From contig BDGG01000001.1 of the NCBI GenBank assembly GCA_001949185.1, positions 5,447,527 to 5,511,526 on the forward strand: a stretch of 64,000 nt of DNA, in the 5' to 3' direction. Below the pieces are notes generated by a model. That model saw only the letters and a list, made by a program, of their open reading frames with translations. It searched no databases and was not told the DNA's origin. This stretch comes from Ramazzottius varieornatus. Taxonomy: Eukaryota > Tardigrada > Eutardigrada > Parachela > Ramazzottiidae. The first letter of the stretch is position 1. The number at the start of each line of letters is the position of its first letter. This document shows positions 1 to 10,428 of the stretch, in pieces. Position numbers and translations under genes: made by a program.

Positions 1-1
1 A

Positions 2-586
2 AAATGTTCATCTTTAGGTGGTCTCACGCCTCTTCAAAAGAACCTGCTGCAACGTGTGAAGAACAGCATGGAGAATCCGGGATATGGAAAGGAAGAAATG
101 TATCCGGGTAGCTTGCGGTGGGTCTTGACGGCTCGTTTCTCCGTCTTCAAGAAGCAACTCCGATCCAATCCGATGCTTGATGCGGTCGACCTCGCACTTC
201 TCCTGTTCGGTAGCCACAAGACCGCCATGGCCATTTGCACCGGCCGGAACTTCGGGCTGCAGGCCGCTCTAGGCCGTGATACCGTCATCGATATCACGGG
301 TACGCTTCCTGAACACATACTTGTGGATAGTTCTGACGGTGCTTTGGGGACTCCCTAACTGTTTTGGTTTCGCAGGCTGGATAAACACCATCATCCACAC
401 TGCGTGAAGAACCCGGCGGTTCACATCAGTGTCGAAGACCTTCTTGGAGCTTTCAGCAAGTGTCTGACGTACTATCGGAAAGCAAGCTCGACAAGTGACG
501 ATGATCGATATGGGGCTGGAGCCTCTACCAGTAAGGCAAGGGATTCTCCCGTACCGTACATCGACGAGGAGGAAGGAGATCTGTAG
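2..586 (+). CDS. 3' part of an unrecognised gene, 5' end outside the window
   Basis: An open frame runs from the window edge to about 338 with a protein-like composition (for example LDAVDLALLLFGSHKTAMAI). A second open stretch (about 377-586) contains NPAVHISVEDLLGAF and ends in an acidic tail and a stop at 584-586. Between them lies a convincing short intron end: a CTAAC branch motif at 354-358 and a TTTCGCAG acceptor ending at 375. A GT at 339 would be the natural donor, but it leaves the wrong phase for the second stretch, so the junction is not solved. There may be a frameshift or an unseen donor. I do not recognise the family and assign no function. Confidence 0.4.
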
Positions 587-869
587 ACAGCAGTGTCGCT
601 GTTCTCTCTGTCCGTTTGGGAACTCCCTACCTGTTCTGCTTTTCAGCTAGATTTCCATTGGACAACGCGTTAGCTCCGTCTGTCATTCTAGTTTGTCAGT
701 TTGAGAACTTCCTCGTGGATGTTACGAGAACCTCGAGTGCTGCCAAAGTAAAACTACCACTCAGATCCGTGCTACCTTCGTCTCAGTCGTTAAAAGCCCC
801 CCGCGAACGTAGAAGCTAGGACGAACCGAAAAGCAGAAAATACTCCGTCTCTGTTGCCTAAACCGCAGC

Positions 870-1505
870 TTATTTCTGGATAGGGTATATCGTACATTCG
901 GTTTGTAAGAAATATTCCTTCTCAAAAGATCTGATGAGCCGAGTTGTGATAGCAGTGCTCAAGGACTCTTGCAGCATTTTGCATAACCATCTGTACAGCC
1001 AGCAGCCTGAGGGTACCACGGTCTGACTGTAGAAAAATGTCCTATTCGTATAGGAAAAGATGCGAAAGATCCGCATATCGAAGATGCGAGACAAAGACTT
1101 ATTCCGAAGGCTGGTGGCAGGCTGAAGAGGAACCGTGCTGAAGAAAGCTTTGATCCGCTCTCCGTTCAGTTGTTGTGCTTTTTCCGAAGCAATCTGTTGG
1201 ACGAATAGTTCGTCGAGAGACGAAGCGATATCATCTGGACGAAGGCGCTTTTGTGGAGGAGAAAGAGGGACCTCGAAGACTGAAGAGCCCTGTTGATCGG
1301 AAACTTCCACTTCGTCTTCCAAAACAGTCTCATAATTCAAGTCGTATTTCGTCTGGTCAGAAGCTTCGGAAATGGCGTCATCAGCGACCTTGGCATTACG
1401 GCGGACGTATTTTGGTCTGAGGGCTATGCTGTGCTTCATGGAACTTCCGGGATCTTTCCGCTTTGGAGGAAGGCCTTTGGCCTTGCGGCTACGTTTGGGA
1501 GGCAT
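870..1505 (-). CDS. Hypothetical basic, nuclear-looking protein
   Basis: The frame is open from an ATG at 1505 to a stop at 870. The N-terminus is lysine/arginine-rich (MPPKRSRKAKGLPPKRK), as in nuclear localisation signals. A disordered acidic stretch follows, then a more hydrophobic tryptophan-containing C-terminus (CWLYRWLCKML). A likely 72-bp intron lies at 1027-1098 on this strand, with donor GTCTTT and acceptor TTTTTCTACAG. Its length is a multiple of three, so the frame is open with or without splicing: 187 residues spliced, 211 unspliced. I do not recognise the family. The head-like charge pattern hints at a chromatin or nuclear role, which is inference only. Confidence 0.45.
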   Translation of the reverse strand: MPPKRSRKAKGLPPKRKDPGSSMKHSIALRPKYVRRNAKVADDAISEASDQTKYDLNYETVLEDEVEVSDQQGSSVFEVPLSPPQKRLRPDDIASSLDELFVQQIASEKAQQLNGERIKAFFSTVPLQPATSLRNKSLSRIFDMRIFRIFSYTNRTFFYSQTVVPSGCWLYRWLCKMLQESLSTAITTRLIRSFEKEYFLQTECTIYPIQK

Positions 1506-2485
1506 GGTCGTAATAAGACAGCAAATAACAAAGAGATATCAGGAAAAATAGCATAAGAACAATACAGCAGAAGAATACAGAAATGCAGACAGAGGATGAA
1601 ACAAGAGGAATAAAATTCAAAAGGAGAAAGGACAAGCAGAATGGGACGGCACGAGCATCAGACTGCGATGGGATGTTCATCAAAGTGCGACGATAAAGTA
1701 ACTTTAGGATATGAAGGGACATCCAATCAACACTTCAAAGGCAAAGACATTCGAACGCACATCGAAAGGGAATTCCAACAAAGTTGCGAGCGGATCGCGA
1801 GCAAATGAATAATGAAACTCTGTCGAGAAGACTCAGTTACCGGCAAACCGGCATGTACAAACACATGGGTAAACCAGTAACGTACAAGCTAACACATACG
1901 TAGCGGTAAAAGTACTGTATTACAACGAGTGAAGGAGGAAGTCGCTCCAGCGTTAACCACAAATAAGCAAGCTTATTTCCCAATTCGTATACATATTACA
2001 GTCTTCGATAATTTACTTCCTCGAATACCCTAGGGCTGATGCTCGCTTACAGTGTCCATGTGGCAAACCAATGTTGTTGGTCTGTGCAAACTGAATAAAG
2101 TTTGATTCATCATCGAGGATACCAAGCATCTTCTCACCACGACGTTGTTACTGTCGTTGGTCCTCCGTTAGTCTTGAATGCTGAGCGAGCCCGTGCGAAA
2201 TTGTTGTTCGGTTGCTGAAAAAGCAATTGTCATATCTCGCAGGAAGAACTGTATGCGGTGAAAACTATTGATACCATGTAGAACAGGCCTGTGGCAACGT
2301 CAATCACCGCAGCTGCTTTGGTGCTTGGTTTGGTATGATTGATGGTATTTGCGGCAGAAAATGGTCGCCCACTAACAGATGCAGTAGCTCGCGATCTATC
2401 CGGTTGTCGCATCTTGATCAAGTTTTAAGAACGAGATGATCTATAGGGACAGATCCTTCAACGTTTAGCTAAAGTTAGATGCAAA
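1506..2485. other. Intergenic, no gene seen
   Basis: Only short open frames without domain similarity occur here. The stretch lies between the starts of two divergently transcribed genes (870-1505, minus; 2486-4622, plus), so it probably holds both promoters. I could not identify a specific element. Confidence 0.5.
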
Positions 2486-4622
2486 ATGCTGAAGCGGGAC
2501 CGCCTATGGAAGGGAGCCATCCTCTCCTCCGTCTTGCTGATACTGATACTTGCGGATTATTTGTATCTGAAAGCCGAGCACCACCTTATCACGGAATCTT
2601 GTCTTTCGATGTTCAGAGGGGGAAATTTTCTGTCGTTGGATGCTAACCAGAAAACTTTATGGAACCCATCGTGCAAGCTCATGCACTGGAAGAAACTGAA
2701 GTGACGTCTTCGGCCATTCTCTTCGTACATATTGAGATGCTGGTACCCAGAGTAACAGTACATAACTATGTTTGTCGTTGCAGTGAGTCCACCGCTTGTT
2801 TACGGAAACAGTCCTTGGGTCAGAGAAAAGCAAACCATATTGTTTTGCTGGGAGATTCTCGCATTAGACAGCTTCGTGATGGATAAATATACCACCTCAC
2901 TGGTATGGAACACGACGTTTTTGTCAATACAACTGTCACAAAAATCAAGCAACCGCTAACAAACATGGAGGTACGGTGACCGTTATACCGATAGCGAGTT
3001 TACGCATCGAGTTCCTCTGGATGGTGGAAATGGATGCAGGAGATGGCGCTTTGGGAGTGGCACTTCGGGGCTTAAAACTCAGGAAATCCAAGCCCGACTT
3101 GATCATGATTGGCTCAGGAGTCTGGATTACAAAACGATGCACCGCCGAAAACATAACACAAGACATCTGTCTCGAGGGTTATCAAAAGTATTGCGGTCGT
3201 TGATCCAAACAACCGAAGAGCAACCACTCCCGTTGGGCCTGGCTAGGCTGGTTGGTGCTTGTGTAAAACTTATGAGTACTTTTTAGAGCATCATACGCCC
3301 ATCTCCGTTTCGATACTTTTTCTGAGAACGTTCACTCTGCCCAAGCAGGAAGTGACGTCATGACCTCCTCTCTAACGAAATTCGAAAAACGGGGAGCCGT
3401 TGTTCACTTCGTATGGCACCACTAAGTTGTTGTGTGTCTACTGAACCTGTATCTTCGGTGGCATTGAGTGGTCGGGAACAAAAACGAAGGGGATTTACAG
3501 CCGAACACTTCTACCTTTCACGTAAATCGAAATAAATTTTCCATTTTCATCGAAAATTTTCTCAGAGACAACCATCGATGAAAACCATCGTCGGTAACAA
3601 AAATGAAATAGATCGACTACTATAAACTTCTACCGTTTAAAGTAAATCAGAATATGTTTTCGGCTTTCATCGATCGTGGTACCTGACAAAAATGTCGGTA
3701 AAAATAGAAGAATTTACTACGATTTGCATTTCATCTGAAACGGTAGAAGTGTTTCGGTGTGAATTTGTCTGACGGTAAAGAGTTGTCCAAGACATCACTT
3801 TCTGCTTGTACACAGTATGTTTGGGCCTTTTATTGTCAGTGGTGTATCGGATAAAAGCATCATAACGGAGATCAGCGTAATATGCTCGTAAACGTCTCCT
3901 CGTTGATACTGGCAGGTTTCGTTACTTCGAAGTAAAGCTAGATAAACTCTTAGTCAAGTTCGGGTCTTGGTGTCGCGTTATGGGTTCGTGTCACCAGATC
4001 ACAGGGCGATCGAGAGACACCGTTTTGGAGACCAGTATCTTTGGACCAAACTATCGGCCACATGCACCAGTATAGATTAAGTTACACTTCAAAATGTCTC
4101 ACCTGTTGCATCCATGATGATCGAGTTTAATTTTAGAAACGTCACAACTCAGCTGCAGATTTTGAACCGCGACTTCTTTACCAGCTCCGTCATATGGACG
4201 CCGCAAAATCTGGTAGGTGAACGGCGATTGTATCAGTGGATTATTCTCACAGGTACGTGATGATTGGACTACGCTTCCATCGACCTATATTTGTTTCCCA
4301 AGTACAGCAAGAACATAAACATGAGAAGTTCTTTATTCACAGAGAACTTACGAACCAAAACATGATACTGTACAATGCTGCTGTGCGTGAAGTGCTTATG
4401 CGGAGTGCTGCAAACAATGTAATTTACTGGGATTCGTATGTGCAAGCAGATCTACAGATCGATGACACCATCGATGGAATTCATGTCGAAGCGAAAACAA
4501 GAGAGGTCGACATTCAAATTCTGCTCAATTTTCTTTGTAATCCTCCCATGTCTAGCAAACCGAAGTTTCCAATGTCATCACCTTCTGTTTGTGAACCTAT
4601 TTGCTGCTGCTGTGAAAGATAG
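2486..4622 (+). CDS. CASD1-like: CASD1-like PC-esterase (sialate O-acetyltransferase catalytic domain), membrane-anchored
   Basis: Five exons join in phase: 2486-2700, 2784-2875, 2971-3187, 4137-4212, 4308-4622 (304 residues). Residues 8-28 form a signal anchor (KGAILSSVLLILILADYLYL), so the enzyme should face the Golgi lumen. Exon 1 carries the family cysteine block ending NPSCKLMHW. Exon 2 has the nucleophile motif VLLGDSRIRQL. Exon 3 has LRIEFLW and IGSGVWITK. Exon 4 has NVTTQLQILN then VIWTPQNL. Exon 5 has LYNAAVREVL and the Asp-His motif IDGIHV, so the Ser-Asp-His triad is present. In CASD1 this domain transfers acetyl groups to sialic acid. Unlike CASD1, the frame stops soon after the domain and lacks the multi-pass acyltransferase part. 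Intron 3 (949 bp) holds a small inverted repeat. The fold is clear; acetyltransferase versus esterase activity is not. Confidence 0.88.
3501..3757. repeat. Inverted-repeat (MITE-like) insertion in intron 3 of the CASD1-like gene
   Basis: CCGAACACTTCTACC at 3501-3515 pairs with GGTAGAAGTGTTTCGG at 3742-3757, and the pairing continues inward (CGTAAATCG against CGATTTGCATT). A third partial copy of the arm is at 3627-3652. No clear target duplication was found. It is probably a decayed non-autonomous DNA transposon. Confidence 0.5.
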
Positions 4623-5136
4623 ACTATGACGCGTGAGACTGCTGATATCCCAGAGACTCAGCCACCTGCGATGCTGCAGATCGGCCAAAAAAGAAAGCCT
4701 CGAAATGCCATCGTTCGAGCTCTTTGATTGAGAGTTTGATTGAACAGGTTGCAGCTCAGCTGCTCCGTCTGATTCGGACTGGATGGTGTGCTATTTATCA
4801 CACGTATTCAGTTGGTTTTGGCACTCTTTTCGGTCACCCTGACTATCCGCTGAGCAACTTGTTCGTAATGTCTTCAATCAGCACTCGCAAACCAAGATTT
4901 TTACGTCATCGCGCCACACTGGAGCGGTCAGTGGACTTTCATTTCTGAGTTGGGTAGTTTATTTCAGGATCGCCGGAGAATTAGCTTCCTAGCTCAGATA
5001 AAAGAAGAGACTCTACTTCATCGTTTCGCCCGGACGGTTTGATGATCGGGACGTCGGGACAGGCATATCCCCTTGTAGGGACGGCTAAACGGCTTGTTTT
5101 GGCTTAGCCGGAAACTCAACGACTTATCTCGATATT
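4623..5136. other. No gene seen; possibly decayed transposon sequence
   Basis: Several short open frames occur, none recognisable. The stretch directly precedes the Ulp1-like fragment on the same strand, so it may be the decayed upstream part of that element. Confidence 0.35.
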
Positions 5137-5496
5137 ATGTCAGCAGAAGAAAGGTACTGGAGTACGAGTCGAGAAGCGCCCAGTTCAGAAGCAGAATGGG
5201 GTACAGATTGCGGACTATTTGCTTTGGCGATAAAAACGGAATTCCTTCTTGAAAAAGACCCAAGCGAAGCCCGATCCTACCAAGCGAATACATGGATGGC
5301 GAGTATGCGGACCTACTATGAGCAGTGTTTAGAAGTTGAAAGGATCGAAAGAGCCTTTCCGCCTGCTCCGCGTCATAGACCTGGAAAAAATGAGACACCT
5401 GCTTTTGAAATCGGAGTATTTGAACATGTGCGATTCAAAGTTCCGAAGTGGTGGCATCTAACGGCCCTAGAAGGCGCTACTCAACGAAGAACCTGA
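5137..5496 (+). pseudogene. Transposon-derived Ulp1/C48-type cysteine protease fragment
   Basis: The frame gives 119 residues. Near its start it contains WGTDCGLFALAIKTEFLLEK, which matches the catalytic Cys motif ([Q/x]-x-G-x-DCG-x-FA) of Ulp1-like C48 peptidases carried by several eukaryotic DNA transposons. After it come an amphipathic helix and a proline/arginine stretch, as in those copies (ARSYQANTWMASMRTYYEQC). The His-Asp half of the catalytic site, expected upstream, is not in frame, so this looks like a 3' remnant. A cellular SUMO protease is unlikely because the rest of the domain is absent. Confidence 0.5.
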
Positions 5497-5730
5497 AGCA
5501 CCAAACAGTAGCTTTTGCCTGTCAGTTGTTGTACTTCTGTCGAATTCTTACCACCTCTTGAAGTTGCTCACCGGCTGATGGATTTGCATTGGGTGTCTTG
5601 AACCCTTCGAAAACCATCACCGTTGCTCGGTAGAATAAAATTTCGTATCTTGATGTCAGAGTCGTGCACGGAGTAAAAGGTCGGGTCATAGTTCGTGCAC
5701 GAAGAAAAATTCGTGAAGTTCGTGCACGTA

Positions 5731-6588
5731 CACTGTCTCCCAATAATGACCGACTCCCCTAACATTACATTCAAAATTTCGTACTTCCCGATACGTTTAT
5801 CCAATCTGAATGTTTTGAACTGTGTTATGATGCACAAGATTTATTCTATCCGGTCACGTAACTTAAGAGGGACACGATCAACACATAAATTGTCATGGCA
5901 CATTCTGCCGGCGTCGAAAACTAGCCTTTTTGGGAGCCCGCGTAGATTGGCCCACGCGTCGACTATGGTGTTGTCTTCGTTTTTCAAAAATAGGACACAT
6001 ATCAGACCATCGTCAGAAGAAAAAGTTGTGGCAATGGAAATTTCCGCCGACGAGCGACATGCAACGACCTGGAACCCATTTTAGCAGATATTTTGCATTT
6101 TGAAATCGCCAAGTGCCGTACCCTCAAGTTTCGCCGCGAATCAGTGTCAGTTTGCCGGGATTGGAAGCTGGAAGTTTTGCTGGATTCTATGTTTGGCGGA
6201 CGATATGCGGTAACACCAAAGCTGGAGATGTGATTGCCATTGGAAAACGACTTTCAGGTCGCTGGATGCCGTACATCGGCGGAACCTCCGATTGCCACGA
6301 TTTTTTCTTTCGATGGTGGCCAGATACGTGTTCTATTCGTGGATCACAAGGACGTTACCATAGTTGAATCGTGGGCCCATGCATGCGGGCTCCAAAAAGG
6401 CTAGGTTTTAACGCCGGCAGAATGTGCCATGACAGTTGATTTGTTGATCATGTCCCACGTGAGTCACGTGAAAGGATGGAAAAACTCTTGTGCATTATAA
6501 CACAGTTCAGTACATTCAGACTGGATAACCGTACCGGAAGATTTATGAATGGAAGAATAGGGGGGTCAGTCATTATTGGGAGACAGTG
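5731..6588. mobile_element. Palindromic (foldback) DNA transposon, 858 bp, TA target duplication
   Basis: The left end CACTGTCTCCCAATAATGA is mirrored by TCATTATTGGGAGACAGTG at the right end, and both ends are flanked by TA (5729-5730, 6589-6590). The inverted similarity continues far inward. TGTCATGGCACATTCTGCCG near 5892 pairs with CGGCAGAATGTGCCATGACA near 6415, and GGACACATATC near 5992 pairs with its mirror near 6325. Each arm is thus about 350 bp at roughly 80% identity, with a short unpaired centre of about 6085-6240. There is no transposase, so it is non-autonomous. The CACTG terminus and 2-bp duplication resemble the CMC (CACTA/Mirage/Chapaev) group; this is inference. Confidence 0.82.
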
Positions 6589-7572
6589 TAGCCTCGACCT
6601 AAAAATTTTCCGTTTTTATCCATCTTTTGCTTCTCATTGAGATTCATACAACTGAGCTGTATTTTAATTAAGAGCTTGGACATTTGTTGACGAAGTGAAA
6701 ATAATCCGGATGGGCTCACTAGTCCTGGGCTGCGGCTATAAATGTTTCAATTAGTTCAAGCAGCTGCCTCCCTTTCCGCACGTCAAGCTCAGAAGGTTTT
6801 TCTTGAAATACGTACACTCGACTAAAATCCCAAAGAATGGTCTATCAAATAATGGATAGATTAACGAAAACAACTGAGACGGGATTCTGCTATTAGAGGT
6901 TGAAGTTGGGTGAGCGGTGTTTTCTGGTAAGTCCACATTATATTTTTCATTTCCCTTGGGATACCTGTGATCTCTACGAACCTTTCAGCCCACGATCTCA
7001 TGTGCTTTATATACCTATGGAACAAATCGGGAGGGAGAGTGACAAGTGCTGAATTTATTGTAGAATATCAAAATCCCTGGAACTTACAGGAATCACTGTG
7101 GAATAACGAAACCACTTTGACGTAACTATCTTGATTGACGAAATAATGGGACTTGTATGGGCGGAACCTGTGGGTTTCGTGCTCGGCTGCTGTTGTTGTG
7201 GTTGTTCCCTGGTCAACGATAGGGTTCATTCGTACGAGAACAGATAATGTTATTGTGTTGACTTATTATTTGGGTGTGGATATTCTGTGGCGTTTTAACT
7301 GTGGCACAGCGGGATATCGCTCTCAGAAGTGAGAGATCGTGGCAGTAAGAGCAACTAACGGCGACAAACACCTAACCGGTCTTGATCGGCCTGGAGCAAC
7401 GCGATATCTGACCCACAGAAGTTCAATGATCGTACTCAACAGAAAAACGATCTCGGAGTGTCTGCTATGTCTACGCCAATCTATTGCGCTGATTTAGCTT
7501 GAAGCCGACATCGTCTTCCGCAGTATCCCGTGGTAGGCTCATACCGCCATCTGAAGAAGCACATGGGGAGCC
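6589..7572. other. Intergenic, no gene seen
   Basis: Short open frames only. The stretch contains GTTGTTGTGG-like low complexity near 7190 and must hold the promoter and 5' UTR of the Fringe gene that begins at 7573. Confidence 0.5.
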
Positions 7573-10215
7573 ATGCAGATATGGTTACTAGTTTCGATCA
7601 CTCTGATACTGATTGGCTCTGCTGCCTACTGGTCACTATATCAAAGTTTTGGTCTTCGGCGAGCAATAACTGTGAGCGGAAATAATCGAAAACCGCTGTA
7701 TTCACCTGCGTGCGAGCAACTACGATGGGATGTACCATCTGACTTTTTGTTTTTGACTGTGCGAACTATTCCCCGAACACGTTTCACCAGGCTCGAAGCT
7801 TCCCTGCAGACATGGATCAAAGACGCAGTGGAGCTCAATAGCGAGAATGGAAAGAGAATCGTAAACAAAGTAAGACGAAGTGAGGTAGTGTTCCAGTTTT
7901 CTAGCTACCAAACTGTGTGCTGTTTAATGATGAGCATTACACGCGGATGGTCCGTGTAACGTAAATAGTAATGTGAAATAGTGTAATTGTAAAAGTGTAA
8001 TTACATTTTACACCAGTTTAAATTTTACAAACCGAGCGGTTTGTAACGTATGAAAGTGATGGGGAGCGACAAGAATCACAAACTAGCTATGTCTGCGTTT
8101 GCATAAAATGTAGATCTAAGTAATTGCCTTCAAGAAATAGATAAAAATACGGTGGAAAAATGACCATACTCAGGAAGTTTCTAACGTTTTTCCACGTAAG
8201 TCAGCCAAATTTTAGTTTCCGGCGGCAAAATACTCAAAAATACCGCTGATTTTGGCTTGTAAAAGTTGTAATTACATTTTACATTTACATTACAACTTCC
8301 CGGTGGTTGTAATGTGTAAAAGTGCAATTGTAATGTAAAATGTAATGCTTATCACCACGAGGGAAAGGTTGTAAAGTTAGCCGCTCCATACCAGGTTTGT
8401 AAAGTTAGCCGTCTAAGTTCGCCTGTTCTCTACCACTCAATCCCAAACTTTTAGGGATAGATCGATAGATAGAATAATGAGCTGTCGAATGCTATTAGGC
8501 ACAGTCAACACGAGGAGTCAGAGAATCCAAGAGATCCGCAATTAAAAGAATGTTGAAATCTCATGTTAAAAAGCTAAGACTGACAATCAAATAGTCAATC
8601 AAGCGAAAGACGTTACAGCCGTGGCTAACTTTACAAACCCGGTATGGGGTGGCTAAGTTTATAACCTTTAACTCGTACTCTGCTGTTCCACCCGTGCGTT
8701 TCCGGTATTAGGTTCGAATAATGTCGGACAGTCGCCTGCCGTACGATAGACAGCAAAATTTCAGTAAGTCCTTCATTCGTTACAATACCCGTGATACCGT
8801 TCTCGAATCTCGAAAGCAGGATTAAATGATCATGTTGCAAAGTGTCCGTAAGTAGCGAAGCAAAGTGTCCGTAAGTAATTCCAAGTCAGAGAAAATTCCT
8901 CCGCCCACAACCCATGGAATAATTTACAGCTGCGAGGTCTACTCTGGGCCTCTGGCATCTTTATGCCCGAGGCAGTCAATCGCATCACTTGATGCACTTA
9001 CAAAGTTTCTAGTTTCTAGCACAGCGCCGACAGAGGTTAACGTGAGTGCATTAGTGATGGGTTTGACTGCCTCGGGCATAAAGGTGCCAGAGTAGACCTC
9101 CTAGCTGTAAATCATCCATGGGTTGTGGGCGGAGGATTTGCCCGGACTTGGAATTATTTACGGACACCTCTGTCGTGAACTTCTCGTTATCTCCTACAGA
9201 TGTTTCTCGCATGATCGTCGCAACTGCTTGCGACAGGTAGGAAGAAAATTACAATGGCACACGTAAAATGGAACCGCGAATGAACAGCTCTGATGGCATC
9301 ACTGTTACAGGCTGCCGTTGTTGCTGTCACAAGCCTGTAAAATCCAGAAGGAATTCCAGCTTTACTACACGAATGCGAAGCAAACGATGTATGCTCTCCA
9401 TGCACGTCAGTGGAACAAAGTTGAGATCTATGAAATTGTGTTGCGTTGACAGGTGGTATTGTCATTTTGACGACGATATCTACGTAAACATCCATGCCCT
9501 ATTGCTTTTCCTTGCCCAGTACAAATCGGAAGACCCGTTCTACATCGGGAAAAGAACTCTGAGAGGCATTTGGGCCCTGAACCACGAGACCAAAGAAAAT
9601 CTCAAGGTGGACTTTGCGACGGGGTCTGCGCTGTGTTTCAGCAGGAAGACAATGGAGATATTAAAACCACTGGTCATGGAGCCGAACCATCCCTGGAACT
9701 TTATGAATCTTGCGAGAACGAATGCTGATGATATTATCATAGGCTACATATTCCAGAGTAAATTCGCCCTTCAGGTGCTTGTACCGAGTTTAAAAATTCT
9801 AGGGTTCTTGACCTTTCTCCCGCAGGTTACTTTCGGGTTCCCCTCACGGAGCCCCTGCTTATGTTCTGCCAGTATGATGACCTCAGGAACTTGACGGAGT
9901 GGGATATAAGAAACGCGGTAACCCAAGCAGCATGTCCATTGTGATGGCTTCCGGGCTGGTTGTCAAAAGAGTAATCTCAGGAAGTTTCAGGTTACATTAG
10001 GCCATTGGGGAAGAAATTTATTTCTTCTCCCAGGAGAAAATGCTGATAATGTTTCACAGCAGTCCTTTTTGCAAAGGTATGAATTATCCCTAACGAGTTC
10101 AGGCTTGTACAAAAAGATTCAACGCCCGGATGATCTTCAGATTCCTCGCGCTCCATGCATACTACAAGGAGAGACGGAACGATTGTCACGGTCCGCAGAA
10201 CATTACCGCACGTAA
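7573..10215 (+). CDS. fng: Fringe-type beta-1,3-N-acetylglucosaminyltransferase (GT31)
   Basis: Seven exons join in phase: 7573-7869, 8712-8763, 9200-9236, 9311-9388, 9453-9757, 9826-9917, 9991-10215 (361 residues). Residues 2-22 are a signal anchor typical of Golgi type II enzymes. Exon 1 has FLFLTVRTIPRTRFTRLEAS and LQTWI, matching the Fringe [IV]FIAVKTT...LLLETWI block. Exon 2 has RIMSD (FIFTD equivalent). Exons 3-4 give TAC...QACKIQKEF (TNCS...ALSCKM). Exon 5 has WYCHFDDDIYVN with the metal-binding DDD, then IGK, FATGSALCFS and ADDIIIGYIF. Exon 6 has VPLTEPLLMFCQYDDLRNL and exon 7 VTLGHWG. Fringe adds GlcNAc to O-fucose on Notch EGF repeats. Introns 1 and 2 are swollen by three MITE-like elements. 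Exons 2 and 3 are tiny and least certain. Another GT31 member is the main alternative. Confidence 0.86.
7925..8357. mobile_element. MITE-like element, copy 1 (TGTAAT-rich family) in Fringe intron 1
   Basis: The ends TAATGATGAGCATTACA and TGTAATGCTTATCACCA are imperfect inverted repeats. The subterminal regions are full of TGTAAT/TGTAAAA motifs on both strands. A second copy at 52369-52826 aligns along its whole length, for example AAAAATACCGCTGATT in both. There is no coding capacity. Confidence 0.75.
8364..8669. mobile_element. MITE-like element with about 45-bp terminal inverted repeats
   Basis: AAAGGTTGTAAAGTTAGCCG at the left is mirrored by GGCTAAGTTTATAACCTTT at the right. A second arm segment, GGTTTGTAAAGTTAGCCG near 8394, is mirrored by GTGGCTAACTTTACAAACC near 8621. 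Total length is about 306 bp, with no coding potential. It sits only a few bases from the preceding element. Confidence 0.68.
8865..9167. mobile_element. MITE-like element with arms longer than 100 bp
   Basis: GTGTCCGTAAGTAATTCCAA at the left end is mirrored by TTGGAATTATTTACGGACAC at the right end. The mirror continues through CCGCCCACAACCCATGG, TTTACAGCT and ATGCCCGAGGCAGTCAA. The whole 303 bp is a near-palindrome of two arms with a short centre. A stray extra copy of the first 18 bases of the left end lies at about 8837-8854. Confidence 0.72.
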
Positions 10216-10428
10216 CGCGTTGACAAAGCGGTGCTACCATCGATTTTATATCTCGTGCGACGAAAATGTATCTACGAGTTAGTTCCCAAATTTTTTCTCA
10301 GTTCCCTCCGTCATACACGGAGACCGAGATATTTTTATCCTGATATGGTCTTACTTTTACTGAAAATGGGAAACGTTTTGGATAGAGAGTAACACAGTTT
10401 GATGCTGGAGCATTGAGAAATTATTCTT

